Of a stretch of 64,000 nucleotides of DNA, positions 18,601 through 26,007 are shown one piece after another. The stretch is taken from assembly GCF_003675325.1 (NCBI RefSeq), contig NZ_CP033073.1, positions 6,944,001-7,008,000 on the forward strand. The letters run 5' to 3'. The position numbers were made by a program, and so were the translations under genes. Below the pieces are notes generated by a model. The model was given only the letters and a program-made list of their open reading frames with translations, was not told where the DNA came from and did no database searches. The first letter of the stretch is position 1. Every line of letters starts with the position of its first letter. This DNA comes from Streptomyces dangxiongensis. Lineage in GTDB: Bacteria; Actinomycetota; Actinomycetes; Streptomycetales; Streptomycetaceae.

Positions 18601-19960
18601 CGGCCCCGACCCGGACTGGACCCAGCTCGCCGACCTGTCGTTCGAGGCCGCGCGCGGTTACGCCGCCGCCGTGGGCCGCGGCGGCGACGGGCCGCCCGTG
18701 CTCGTGGTCAAGGGCGCCCCGGAGACCGTGCTGCCCGCCTGCGCGGGCCTTCCGGAGCACGCCGCCGACTCCGCGCACGCGCTGGCCGGCAGTGGCCTAC
18801 GGGTCCTGGCGGTGGCCGAACGGCGGCTCGGCGCGGACGAGCGGGAGTCGGACGCCCTCGAACGGGAGCTGGAAGGGCTGGAGTTCACGGGACTGCTGGC
18901 GCTGTCCGACGTCCCGCGCGAGACGTCCACGGCGCTGGTGAACGGCCTCGACGGGGCCGGTGTGCGACCCGTCATGCTCACCGGCGACCATCCGCAGACC
19001 GCGCGGTCCATCGCCGCCGACCTGGGCTGGCCCGAGGACACCGTGGTGGTCACCGGGGACGAACTGGCCGCGGCGGACCGTGCGGCGCGGGCCCGGATGC
19101 TGCGCGACGCGGGTGTGGTGGCCCGGGTGGCGCCCGAGCAGAAACTCCAGGTCGTGGAGGCGCTGCGGGACGCGGGCCGGGTGGTGGGCATGGTCGGTGA
19201 CGGCGCCAACGACGCCGCGGCCATCCGCGCCGCCGACATCGGCGTCGGCATCAACGCGCGGGGCTCGGCCGCCGCGCGCAACGCCGCGGACATCGTGCTG
19301 ACCGCCGACGACCTGACGGTGCTGATCGACGCGGTCGGCGAGGGCCGCGCCCTGTGGCACAGCGTGGCCGACGCCATCGCCATCCTGATCGGCGGCAACG
19401 CCGGCGAGGTCGGGTTCGGCATCATCGGCACGCTGCTGTCCGGTCGGGCGCCGCTGTCCACCCGGCAGATGCTCATGGTGAACCTGTTCACCGACCTGTT
19501 CCCGTCGATGGCGGTCGCGGTGACGGAGAAGGAGGGCGAGGCGGACCTGGGCCACGTGGAGGAGGCGGCCGGTGTGCTGGGCGAGCCGCTGCTGCGGCAG
19601 ATCCGGCACCGCGCCCTGACGACCTGCCTCGGTGCGGTCACCGCCTGGCTGATCGGCCGCTTCACCCCGGGCACCGCCCGCCGCTCCAGCACCATGGCGC
19701 TGTGCGGGGTCGTCGGCACCCAGCTCGTGCAGACCCTTCTCGACCGGCGCGACAGCCGCCTGGTGCAGGTCACCTCGCTGGGTTCGGCGCTGGCGCTCGT
19801 CGCCGTGGTCCAGACCCCGGGCGTCAGCCGGCTCGTCGGCTGCACGCCGCTGGGCCCGGTCGCCTGGGCCGGCGTCGTGGCCGCGATAGCGCTGGCGCTG
19901 GCGGGCCAACGAACCCTGCCCCGCCTGGAGCAGACGGTCGGACGCCTGCTCCCGACCTGA
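15668..19960 (+). CDS. Cation-translocating P-type ATPase (CtpI-like)
   Basis: 1430-residue P-type ATPase with an extra N-terminal half of about 620 residues, resembling the long CtpI pumps of mycobacteria. Conserved parts: TGES actuator motif at about 758, PEGLP in the transport helix at about 872, DKTGTLTEN with the phosphorylated Asp at about 915, MLTGDHPQTA near 1105 and GDGANDAAAI at about 1177. PEGLP is typical of Ca2+/Mg2+-type (P2) pumps rather than CPC heavy-metal pumps. Residues about 90-155 look like two degenerate HMA-type folds lacking the CxxC metal site. The ion is unknown. ATG 15668 follows GAGGAGG inside the stop of the preceding gene. Confidence 0.9.
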   Translation: MVLGLLTEPSAAARLLPAAPRLLARAAAPAAGMAAGAAAGTARAGVRGADAAARVVRVARNALPGAGDHWRSGARAHLALRPVDQEEARRAGGTGHRARRLAEALAEHPDVLVAYWDQGLARLVVTATEEEATDRVVEHAAELAGQHGLVLAGGDVEETTHPADPAGVRAAAATLAADGAGIGVALAAYALRLPPSPRMVTAVVTLLRENPRFRAWLRARLGDSRMDLVLACANAAVHGVGQTPTSLVLDGVLRACQVAETVSRSAAFDAVHDELCAPERISLAPEGLPRPPLRESPALEYASHASAGSLLGAAATLLVKHDGAEAAEAVLAGSPKAARYGPAAFHAVLSAALARTGVLVRDPARLRQLEMAGAIVLHAGALRTDEGEADPWTEPVLDAARRAGLRVVVVDDPALEDFTGLADQVVDARRPLDDVVCEARGDGGAVLVVARVREAGRHDVLAALRAADIAVALTDRDGAVVWGADILALHGLPDVWRVLTAIPAARSVGRRAQTLARSGAALSGLLVAVGETGGGRGRRSLLPGLRHAPVDAGAAAALISGARAALSVAAAGAPHPRPRVHWHELDTDQARERLAHEPEAAPGPFDELTTRVRRATRRVTRHPAVAPARWSYQLGRAVRGELQDPLTPVLAVGSAASAILGSVADALLVVGALDLNALVGGIQRLRAERALSGLVADQKRKARLVPPESEAPAGGTRTVEAGGLRPGDVIQLKGDDVVPADARLLWQDGLEVDESALTGESLPVEKQTDPTPHAPVADRSCMVFEGTTVVAGQARAVVVDIGDRTEAARAVHLASRTPPSAGVQARLQELTRKALPLTLAGGATVTGLALLRGTPIHEAVSGGVAVAVAAVPEGLPLVATVAQLAAARRLSRGGVLVRTPRTLEALGRMDTICFDKTGTLTENRLRLVRTCDADGTVHGVDDPGSAGTVRAAARACPRLNGGSDRPVHATDEAVLAAAGPDPDWTQLADLSFEAARGYAAAVGRGGDGPPVLVVKGAPETVLPACAGLPEHAADSAHALAGSGLRVLAVAERRLGADERESDALERELEGLEFTGLLALSDVPRETSTALVNGLDGAGVRPVMLTGDHPQTARSIAADLGWPEDTVVVTGDELAAADRAARARMLRDAGVVARVAPEQKLQVVEALRDAGRVVGMVGDGANDAAAIRAADIGVGINARGSAAARNAADIVLTADDLTVLIDAVGEGRALWHSVADAIAILIGGNAGEVGFGIIGTLLSGRAPLSTRQMLMVNLFTDLFPSMAVAVTEKEGEADLGHVEEAAGVLGEPLLRQIRHRALTTCLGAVTAWLIGRFTPGTARRSSTMALCGVVGTQLVQTLLDRRDSRLVQVTSLGSALALVAVVQTPGVSRLVGCTPLGPVAWAGVVAAIALALAGQRTLPRLEQTVGRLLPT

Positions 19961-19961
19961 C

Positions 19962-20020
19962 GGACCACCCACCGGCCGCCCGGCACCCGGCCCGTCGGCA
20001 ATCGGTCGAAGGGGTGGTCC
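19962..20020. terminator. Possible terminator between convergent genes
   Basis: GGACCACCC (19962-19970) pairs with GGGTGGTCC (20012-20020) across a 41-base GC-rich loop, between the P-type ATPase stop (19960) and the Old Yellow Enzyme stop (20051). The long loop makes it a weaker candidate. Confidence 0.4.
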
Positions 20021-20050
20021 TGGCTGCCGGCCGCTGCGGGCCGGCCGGGG

Positions 20051-21130
20051 TCAGACCGAGCGGTGGTACGGGTCCGGGACCCGGATCTCGCCGCCCAGCT
20101 CGCGCGCCGCCTGCCGGGCCCAGTACGGGTTGCGCAGCAGTTCCCGGCCGAGCAGGACCGCGTCGGCCTCGCCGTTCGCCAGGATCTTCTGGGCCTGCTC
20201 GGCCTCGGTGATCAGGCCGACGGCGGCGACGGGCAGCGGGGTCTCGGCCTTCACCCGGGCGGCGAACGGGACCTGGTAGCCCGGCCCGGTCGGGATGGTG
20301 ACGCCGGAGGCGTTGCCGCCGGTGGACACGTCCAGGAGGTCGATGCCGTGGGCGTGCAGGTCGCGGGCGAAGCGGACGGTGTCCTCGACGGTCCAGCCAC
20401 CTTCCTGGAGCCAGTCGGTCGCGGAGATCCGGAAGAACACCGGCTTGTCCTCGGGCCAGACCTCCCGTACGGCGTCCACGACCTCCCGGGCGAACCGGGT
20501 GCGGTTCTCGTACGAGCCGCCGTAGGCGTCGGTGCGGTGGTTGGAATGCGGGGACAGGAACTCGTTGATCAGATAGCCGTGGGCGCCATGGACCTCGACG
20601 ATCTCGAAGCCGGCGGCGTGTGCCCGGCGCGCGGCGGCGGCGAACTGCCCGACGATCTCGCTGATCTGATCAGTCGTCAGCTCGGTCGGGACCGGGTGGT
20701 GCTCGTCGAACGGCACCGCGCTCGGGCCCAGCGGCTGCCAGCCGTGCGCCTCCGGACCGATCGGCGCGCCGCCCTTCCAGGTCCGCTCCGTGGAGGACTT
20801 GCGGCCGCCGTGCGCGAGCTGGACCGCCGGCACGGTGCCCTGCGCGACGAGGAAGCGGGTGATCCGCCGGAAGGCCTCCACCTGGGTGTCGTTCCACAGG
20901 CCGAGGTCGTACGGGGAGATCCGGCCCTCGGGCGAGACCGCGGTGGCCTCGGTCACGATCAGGCCGGTGCCGCCGGTGGCCCGCGCCGCGTAGTGCGCGA
21001 AGTGCCAGTCGTGCGGGGCGCCGGTGAGCGGCCCCTCCGACTCGGCCGAGTACTGGCACATGGAGGCCATCCACACCCGGTTCGGGATGGTCACTTCGCG
21101 CAGGGTGAGGGGCTGGAAGAGCGTACTCAC
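20051..21130 (-). CDS. NADH:flavin oxidoreductase, Old Yellow Enzyme (YqjM-like)
   Basis: 359-residue FMN-dependent TIM-barrel ene-reductase that reduces activated C=C bonds with NAD(P)H. Signatures: TIPNRVWMASMCQYSA (the Cys that tunes FMN in YqjM-type enzymes), VQLAHGGRKSS, EVHGAHGYLINEFLSPHSN (active-site His pair region), RISATDW and ADAVLLGRELLRNPYWARQAA for phosphate binding. GTG 21130 has GGAG six bases upstream inside the longer frame; ATG 21142 is the alternative. It is divergent from an ArsR-like gene, with palindromic TCGTA sites between them, so the pair probably forms an electrophile- or redox-responsive unit. Confidence 0.92.
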   Translation of the reverse strand: MSTLFQPLTLREVTIPNRVWMASMCQYSAESEGPLTGAPHDWHFAHYAARATGGTGLIVTEATAVSPEGRISPYDLGLWNDTQVEAFRRITRFLVAQGTVPAVQLAHGGRKSSTERTWKGGAPIGPEAHGWQPLGPSAVPFDEHHPVPTELTTDQISEIVGQFAAAARRAHAAGFEIVEVHGAHGYLINEFLSPHSNHRTDAYGGSYENRTRFAREVVDAVREVWPEDKPVFFRISATDWLQEGGWTVEDTVRFARDLHAHGIDLLDVSTGGNASGVTIPTGPGYQVPFAARVKAETPLPVAAVGLITEAEQAQKILANGEADAVLLGRELLRNPYWARQAARELGGEIRVPDPYHRSV

Positions 21131-21163
21131 GACGGACTCCATTCGTCACGGGACCGTTGGTCG

Positions 21164-21225
21164 ACTCGTACGATAGACCTCGTACTACGAGAGATGTCAA
21201 ACTACGACGGCTCTCGTACAATCGT
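21164..21225. promoter_or_regulatory. TCGTA palindromes between Old Yellow Enzyme and ArsR-like genes
   Basis: Perfect palindrome CTCGTACTACGAG at 21179-21191, a second TCGTACGA at 21166-21173 and a related CTCGTACAATCGTGA near 21212. The 129-bp divergent gap is visibly AT-richer than the flanks. Likely operators for the HTH protein encoded at 21260. Confidence 0.7.
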
Positions 21226-21259
21226 GAAGTCAGCGCCTCCGCGACGAAGGGCAGCCGCC

Positions 21260-21616
21260 GTGACCGACACCGCCGCCACCGGCCGCGACCTGCCGCACCC
21301 GGAGCGGGAGAACATCCGGCTGGAGCCCGTGCTGCACGCTCTCTCCGACCCGATGCGGCTGCGGATCGTGCGCGAACTGGCCGGCAGGGGAGCGGAGCTG
21401 ACCTGCTCGCAGTTCGACCTGCCGGTGACCAAGTCCACCACCACGCACCACTTCCGGGTGCTGCGGGAGAGCGGGGTCGTCCGGCAGGTCTACCGGGGCA
21501 CCGCCAAGATGAACGCCCTGCGCCGGGACGATCTGGACGGCCTCTTCCCGGGGCTGCTCGACAGCCTCCTGTCCGCCGCCGACCGGCAGTCCCGCCGCCT
21601 CGGCGACGCGGCCTGA
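21260..21616 (+). CDS. ArsR-like winged-helix regulator
   Basis: 118-residue regulator consisting of one winged-helix domain: VLHALSDPMRLRIVRELAG (about 22-40), then the recognition region FDLPVTKSTTTHHFRVLRES (about 56-75) and the wing GVVRQVYRGTAKMNAL. ArsR-family layout, but metal-binding Cys pairs are absent. The only cysteine visible is in AELTCSQFDLP, just before the recognition helix, which could sense electrophiles (inference). GTG 21260 is preceded by GAAGGG. It probably controls itself and the divergent Old Yellow Enzyme through the TCGTA palindromes. Confidence 0.88.
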   Translation: MTDTAATGRDLPHPERENIRLEPVLHALSDPMRLRIVRELAGRGAELTCSQFDLPVTKSTTTHHFRVLRESGVVRQVYRGTAKMNALRRDDLDGLFPGLLDSLLSAADRQSRRLGDAA

Positions 21617-21644
21617 GCCCCGGCCCGCTCCCCCGGGAGACGGG

Positions 21645-22978
21645 CTACGCGGCCCCCGCCGCCCCGAGCAGCGCCGCCCAGTCGGACAGCTTGACCACGC
21701 TCCGCCCCAGCCGCGCACCCAGCTCGGCCTCGGCCCGCTCGATCGCCAGCCACCCCGTCCAGGGCACGGGATCGATCCCGGCCGCCCGGAGCGCCTCGAC
21801 CGGATCCGGTCGTTCCGCACGGCCGAGCACGGGGGCGTCCGCGAGCAGGGAGGTCACCGTCTCCTTGGCGCAGGACCGGTTCGTGCCGATGACACCCGTC
21901 GGGCCGCGCTTGATCCACCCGGCGACGTACTCGCCGGGAGAGGGTGTGCCGTTCCGCAGGACGCGGCCCTCCCTCGTGCGGGACCGTGCCACCGGCCGGG
22001 TCGAACGGCAGCCCGTCCAGCGGTACGCCCCGATAGCCCACCGAGCGCAGCACCAACTGCGCGGGCACCTCCTCGTACCCGGCCCGTGCCCGTCACCCCG
22101 CCCCGGCCGTCCGGCACCGTGCGTTCGAAGCGGACGGCGCCCACGCCGCCGCCCTCCCCGAGCAGTTCCACCGGGCGCAGGAAGAACCGCAGCCGGATGT
22201 GCCGGACGGCCGTCGAGGCGGGCCGTGCGGCCCAGCCGCGCAGCACCTCCACATTGCGGCGCTGCACCGCCGGCAGTATGCCGGGGTCGACCGGATCGAG
22301 CGCCAGCTCGTCCTCGTCCACCGTCACCTCGGTGCCCGGGAGCCCGCCCAGCTCGCGCAGCTCCTTGGTGGTGAAACGGGCCTGCGCGGGCCCGCGCCGG
22401 CCCACCATGTGCACCTCGCGCAGTCCGCTCGCCGTGAGCGTGTCCAGTGCCGCCTGCGGGATGTCGGTCGGACGCAGCTCCGTGGCGCCGCGGACCAGCA
22501 TCCGGGTGACGTCCACCGCGACGTTGCCGACCCCGATGACCACCGCCGACCGCACGCCGCGCAGGAAGCCCGCGTCGGCCGCGTCCGGATGGGCGCTGTA
22601 CCAGGACACGAACTCGGTCGCCGACCAGCTCCCCGGCAGGTCCTCGCCGGGGATGCCCAGCCGGCGGTCGGTGGCGGCGCCCACGCAGTACACCACCGCG
22701 TCGTAGAGCCGCCTCAGCCGCTCCACGGGCAGGCCGTCGGGGCCGCCGATCCGGACCCCGCCGAGGAACCGCACGCGCTCGTGCTCCAGCACCGTCCGCA
22801 GACTGCCCTGAAGCGACTTGATCTTCTCGTGGTCGGGGGCGACACCGTAGCGGACCAGGCCGTAGGGGCACGGCAGCCGGTCCAGGACGTCCACCCGGAC
22901 ATCGGCGTCACGCTGGACCAGGTTCTGGGCGGTGTAGCACCCGCTCGGCCCGGAACCGACGACGGCGACACGCAGCAC
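21645..22978 (-). pseudogene. Ferredoxin/adrenodoxin-NADP reductase-like flavoprotein with two frameshifts
   Basis: Three frames join into one FprA-like reductase of about 444 codons. Frame one, from GTG 22978 (GAGGAG upstream), carries the FAD motif VVGSGPSGCYTAQNL, CPYGLVRYGVAPDHEKIKS and the NADP motif VVIGVGNVAVDVTRML. Frame two has PAQLVLRSVGYRGVPLDGLP. Frame three has GEYVAGWIKRGPTGVIGTNR and runs to the stop at 21645. The joins are at about 22078-22085 and 21964-21975; each is explained by one surplus G on the coding strand within G runs. The enzyme would pass electrons from NADPH to ferredoxin for P450s. Broken as written; an assembly error is possible. Confidence 0.85.
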
Positions 22979-23244
22979 GGCGGTACTCCTCGCCCGAAGG
23001 AGGGGGTGTGCGGACAGTTCCAGCATGGCACCGCCCGGCGCGGGACGGCAGGGGCCGGCGGGGTGACACGGACGCGGGTCCGTTCGCGGCAGTGGGGACG
23101 CGCCGGCCGCTGCCCGGGGTGCGCGGTGGGACCGGGGACGCGGGGTGCGAGCGCGTGACCGGGACGCGACGAGGGGTGTGAGCGCGTGATCGCGGAGGGG
23201 GGCCGGCCCCGTCGCGCCGTGCCGGGAGGGGACGCCGGGCCCTG

Positions 23245-23913
23245 TCAGGGGCTGCTCGGACGTTCCTCGGTGGCGAAGAACCGGGACAGGTCCCGCTGCT
23301 GCGCCGCCGTGCCGGGGTCACGCTCCGGCGGCACTCCCAGTTCCCAGTCGAGCCCGTACCGCCGGAACAGCTCGCCCCGCAGCAGCGGAACCGGCATCGG
23401 CACACCCGGCACCAGCGCCGCGTACACCGCGCCCATCAGCAGGGCCCGCAGCACCGGGTAGCCGGCGGCGACGTCCTGCGAGCCGTACCGGGCGACGGTG
23501 TCGCTGAGCAGCTCCGACAGCCGGCGCTGCTCCGGGCACTGCACGAAGCCCTCGGCCTGGAGCAGGCCCGCCATGTGCTGGCGCATCAGCACCGGCCGGT
23601 CCCGGGCCAGACCCAGGATCACGTCGATGGCCCGGGCCAGCCGCTCGCGGCCGTCCTCGGTGCGCGGCTCCCGCTCCAGCGCCTCCTCCAGGCTGCGGTG
23701 CATCAGCCGGTGCACGGCGGACTGCACCAACTGCCGCTTGCCGGGGAAGTAGTACGACACCAGTCCGCGCGCGGAACCGGCCCGGTCCGCGATGTCGCCC
23801 AGCGTCGTGGCCTCGAACCCGTGCTCGCCGACCAGTTCGACGGCGGCCTGGAGCAGCCGTTCCCGGGAACGCCGCCGCAATTCTTCATTGACCGAGGCGC
23901 TGCGCGGGGACAT
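23245..23913 (-). CDS. TetR family transcriptional regulator
   Basis: 222 residues. The N-terminal HTH is RLLQAAVELVGEHGFEATTLG followed by DIADRAGSARGLVSYYFPGKRQLV (about 18-62), classic TetR. The C-terminal ligand domain (about 80-205) is Leu/Ala-rich with RPVLMRQHMAGLLQAEGF. ATG 23913 follows AGGAG with about seven-base spacing. A near-perfect 19-bp palindrome lies 16-34 bases upstream, so it is probably autoregulated. No target gene is directly adjacent; the neighbours are the broken ferredoxin reductase gene and a PAP2 gene. Ligand unknown. Confidence 0.9.
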   Translation of the reverse strand: MSPRSASVNEELRRRSRERLLQAAVELVGEHGFEATTLGDIADRAGSARGLVSYYFPGKRQLVQSAVHRLMHRSLEEALEREPRTEDGRERLARAIDVILGLARDRPVLMRQHMAGLLQAEGFVQCPEQRRLSELLSDTVARYGSQDVAAGYPVLRALLMGAVYAALVPGVPMPVPLLRGELFRRYGLDWELGVPPERDPGTAAQQRDLSRFFATEERPSSP

Positions 23914-24327
23914 CCTGTAACTCCTGCGTTGACTGGCTGCCAGCCAACTATACTCAACGCGGCGGGCATTCCTGTGAGTTGGGGTCTGCCCAGGGCGGCT
24001 GTCCGTCTGGGGCGACGCGGGGGATCGTCTCAGACGGACGGCGCGCGGCTACGGCCCGAGGCCTTCGCCGACGGCTCGGCGCGATGCCCCGCCGGGCCGG
24101 GCAGGACGGGTGACCTCAACTGCCGTGCAGCCGAGAGCCTTACTGGAAGTGAGACTCCAGCCGCTGTGCGAACGGCGAGCCTCGTGATGCCTGTCGCGAC
24201 GGGCTGCGGACCGTGCGCCCCGACAACGCCGGGCGCCTCGCAGAGCACCGGAACCAGCCGCGGGCCCTACCCGGGCCGGTCCGCCCGCACCGGGCGCCAG
24301 GAATCTTCGTCCGGACGCGCCGGAGTC
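23914..24327. other. 414-bp gap without a supported gene
   Basis: Holds the TetR operator at 23929-23947. The remainder, 23950-24327, has only short open frames in GC-rich sequence, without ribosome sites or recognisable products. No repeat or hairpin stood out. Confidence 0.5.
23929..23947. promoter_or_regulatory. TetR operator candidate
   Basis: TTGACTGGCTGCCAGCCAA is an inverted repeat with one mismatch per arm, just upstream of the TetR gene start (23913). The flanking GTTGA and TACTCAAC are AT-richer than the surroundings, as for a promoter. Confidence 0.7.
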
Positions 24328-25047
24328 CTACCCGCGCCGGTCCGCCCGCACCCCCGCCCGGTCGGTCCACGGCCGCTCGTGCACCGCCACCGCCACCGCC
24401 ACCAGCAGCGCCCCCAGCAGCCAGCCGCCCAGCACGTCCGAGGGCCAGTGCACGCCGAGCCAGATCCGGGTCACGCCCACGCCCGCCACCGAGACCAGCG
24501 CCACCGCCACGGCCGTACGCCACAGGGCGCGGCCCGGGCCGTGGCGGTGCAGCAGCCACAGCAGCAGGCCGCAGACCACGGTGGCGGTCAGGGCGTGACC
24601 GGAGGGGAAGGCCGCGTAGTGCGCGGAGTCGACGGGGTCCGGCCAGACCGGGCGGGGCCGGCCGACGGCGGCCTTCACCGACTGCTGCACGACCGCGGCC
24701 GCGGCGCAGGTGGCCGCCAGCCAGACAGCCGTCCACCAGGCCGCGCGCCGCCACACCAGCCACACCGCCACCGCCGCGCACACCAGGCGCATGGTCAGCG
24801 GGTCCCACACCCGGTCCGTCAGCACCCGGAAGACGTGTGTGACCCCGCTGTCGGTGACCGCCCACCGGTGGGTGGTGCGGGAGATGTCGCCGTCCGCGGT
24901 GACCAGGGGGTGCCAGCGCACCGCGACGAGGACCAGCAGCACGAGGGAGCAGACGCCGAGGGCGGCGGCCACGCGGACGGCCGTGCGGAAGGTCGTCGAC
25001 GGGCGGGGGGAGGGAACGGGTGGGGGAGCGGTGGGGCGTGGGCGCAT
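24328..25047 (-). CDS. PAP2 superfamily membrane phosphatase
   Basis: 239-residue membrane phosphatase of the PAP2/type 2 phosphatidic acid phosphatase family. The three catalytic signatures are present: KAAVGRPRP (about 130), YAAFPSGHA (about 152) and VTRIWLGVHWPSDVLGG (about 198-214, catalytic His and Asp). Six hydrophobic segments are visible. Substrates of the family are lipid phosphates such as phosphatidic acid or undecaprenyl pyrophosphate, with the active site facing outside. The frame is open upstream to 25638. ATG 25047 (MRPRPTAPPPVPS) is chosen because it gives the normal family length, though the ribosome site is poor. Confidence 0.88.
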   Translation of the reverse strand: MRPRPTAPPPVPSPRPSTTFRTAVRVAAALGVCSLVLLVLVAVRWHPLVTADGDISRTTHRWAVTDSGVTHVFRVLTDRVWDPLTMRLVCAAVAVWLVWRRAAWWTAVWLAATCAAAAVVQQSVKAAVGRPRPVWPDPVDSAHYAAFPSGHALTATVVCGLLLWLLHRHGPGRALWRTAVAVALVSVAGVGVTRIWLGVHWPSDVLGGWLLGALLVAVAVAVHERPWTDRAGVRADRRG

Positions 25048-25271
25048 ACCACGATCTTGGTCGACGGGACGGCCGTGGCCAAGCCGTCCCGGTGCGGGGG
25101 CGGGGTGAGGCCGAGCCGTCTCGGTGACGGGATGGGACGGGGCATGCCGGTCGGCCCGGACCGGTACGGCGTGGCCGGCCGGCCTCGCCGACCCCGTTTC
25201 CTCGGCCCCCGCCGATCCCGGCCCCACGAACCCCGTCTCCCCGGCCGGTGACGCCGCCCCCGCTCCCGCGC

Positions 25272-25820
25272 TCACATCGTCAGCAGCATGGTCACCATGC
25301 CGATGCCCATCGACAGCCGGCACGCCCGGGCCAGTTCGGGGCGGTCGCCCCAGCGGGCCGGATCGGCCGCGTCCGCCGTGCCGGTGGCGGGCACCAGTCG
25401 CGCGCCGGCGAGCAGTACGTAGCCGGTGAAGTACAGCAGAAGCGCGCCGGTCACCAGCGGCACGCCGCCGCCGTGCGCGTGGTGGGCGGCGGGCGGGGCC
25501 CCGGCCATCGCCACCGCCATGTAGACCATCGCCGCACTGCCCACCAGGTGGTGCAGGTGGCGGGGCACGCCGCGCGCGGTCCACAGCGCGCGCAGCGCCG
25601 CGGCGCCGAACACCGCGGTGTACACCGGCCACGCCCACCTCGGCGGCGTGAACACCGCCGCCGGGACGGCCATCACGGCCATGCCGAAGCCCATCAGCGC
25701 CTCACCGCCGGCGGCCCGGCGCTGCTCCTCGACACCGCTGCGCAGCCGCAGCAGGCAGTAGGCCCCGGTCGCCCCGCAGAGCGCGACCAGCAGCCAGGCT
25801 GCCGACACCGGTCCGTGCAC
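25272..25820 (-). CDS. DUF5134 domain membrane protein
   Basis: 182-residue integral membrane protein with about six hydrophobic segments, matching the DUF5134 family common in Streptomyces. Histidines cluster in the middle: VPRHLHHLVGSAAM and PPAAHHAHGGG, which could bind a metal. The function of the family is unknown. The frame is open back to 25922, but GTG 25820 has GGAGG five bases upstream and gives the family-like N-terminus VHGPVSAAWLLVALCG. Neighbours are a PAP2 phosphatase downstream and a divergent FUSC-MarR operon upstream. Confidence 0.82.
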   Translation of the reverse strand: MHGPVSAAWLLVALCGATGAYCLLRLRSGVEEQRRAAGGEALMGFGMAVMAVPAAVFTPPRWAWPVYTAVFGAAALRALWTARGVPRHLHHLVGSAAMVYMAVAMAGAPPAAHHAHGGGVPLVTGALLLYFTGYVLLAGARLVPATGTADAADPARWGDRPELARACRLSMGIGMVTMLLTM

Positions 25821-25970
25821 GCGCACCTCCACGCTCGACGGTCGGTCGAGGGATGCGATGCCCAGGGCAGGCGGAGCGCACGCGAGCGCAAGGGTGTACA
25901 CGGGGAGCATGCGGGGGAGCACGAACGGTGACCGCTGGCAGGGACCGCAGGCAGGGCCGACTGGAGGCCA

Positions 25971-26007
25971 ATTATTTTATGGGTAAAACACATGTTAAGT
26001 TGATGAT
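25971..26007 (+). promoter_or_regulatory. AT-rich promoter/operator before FUSC-marR operon
   Basis: ATTATTTTATGGGTAAAACA and the following CATGTTAAGTTGATGAT are the most AT-rich stretch near here, directly before ATG 26008 with no Shine-Dalgarno. Probably the promoter and the site of the MarR protein encoded by the second gene. Confidence 0.5.

Noticed and set aside
24030..24248. Short 72-residue minus-strand ORF in the gap before PAP2
   Set aside because: No ribosome site, no homology recognised and composition like random GC-rich sequence.
23575..25251. 558-residue plus-strand ORF opposite TetR and PAP2 genes
   Set aside because: Low-complexity composition, no ribosome site, and it spans two well-supported minus-strand genes and a gap.
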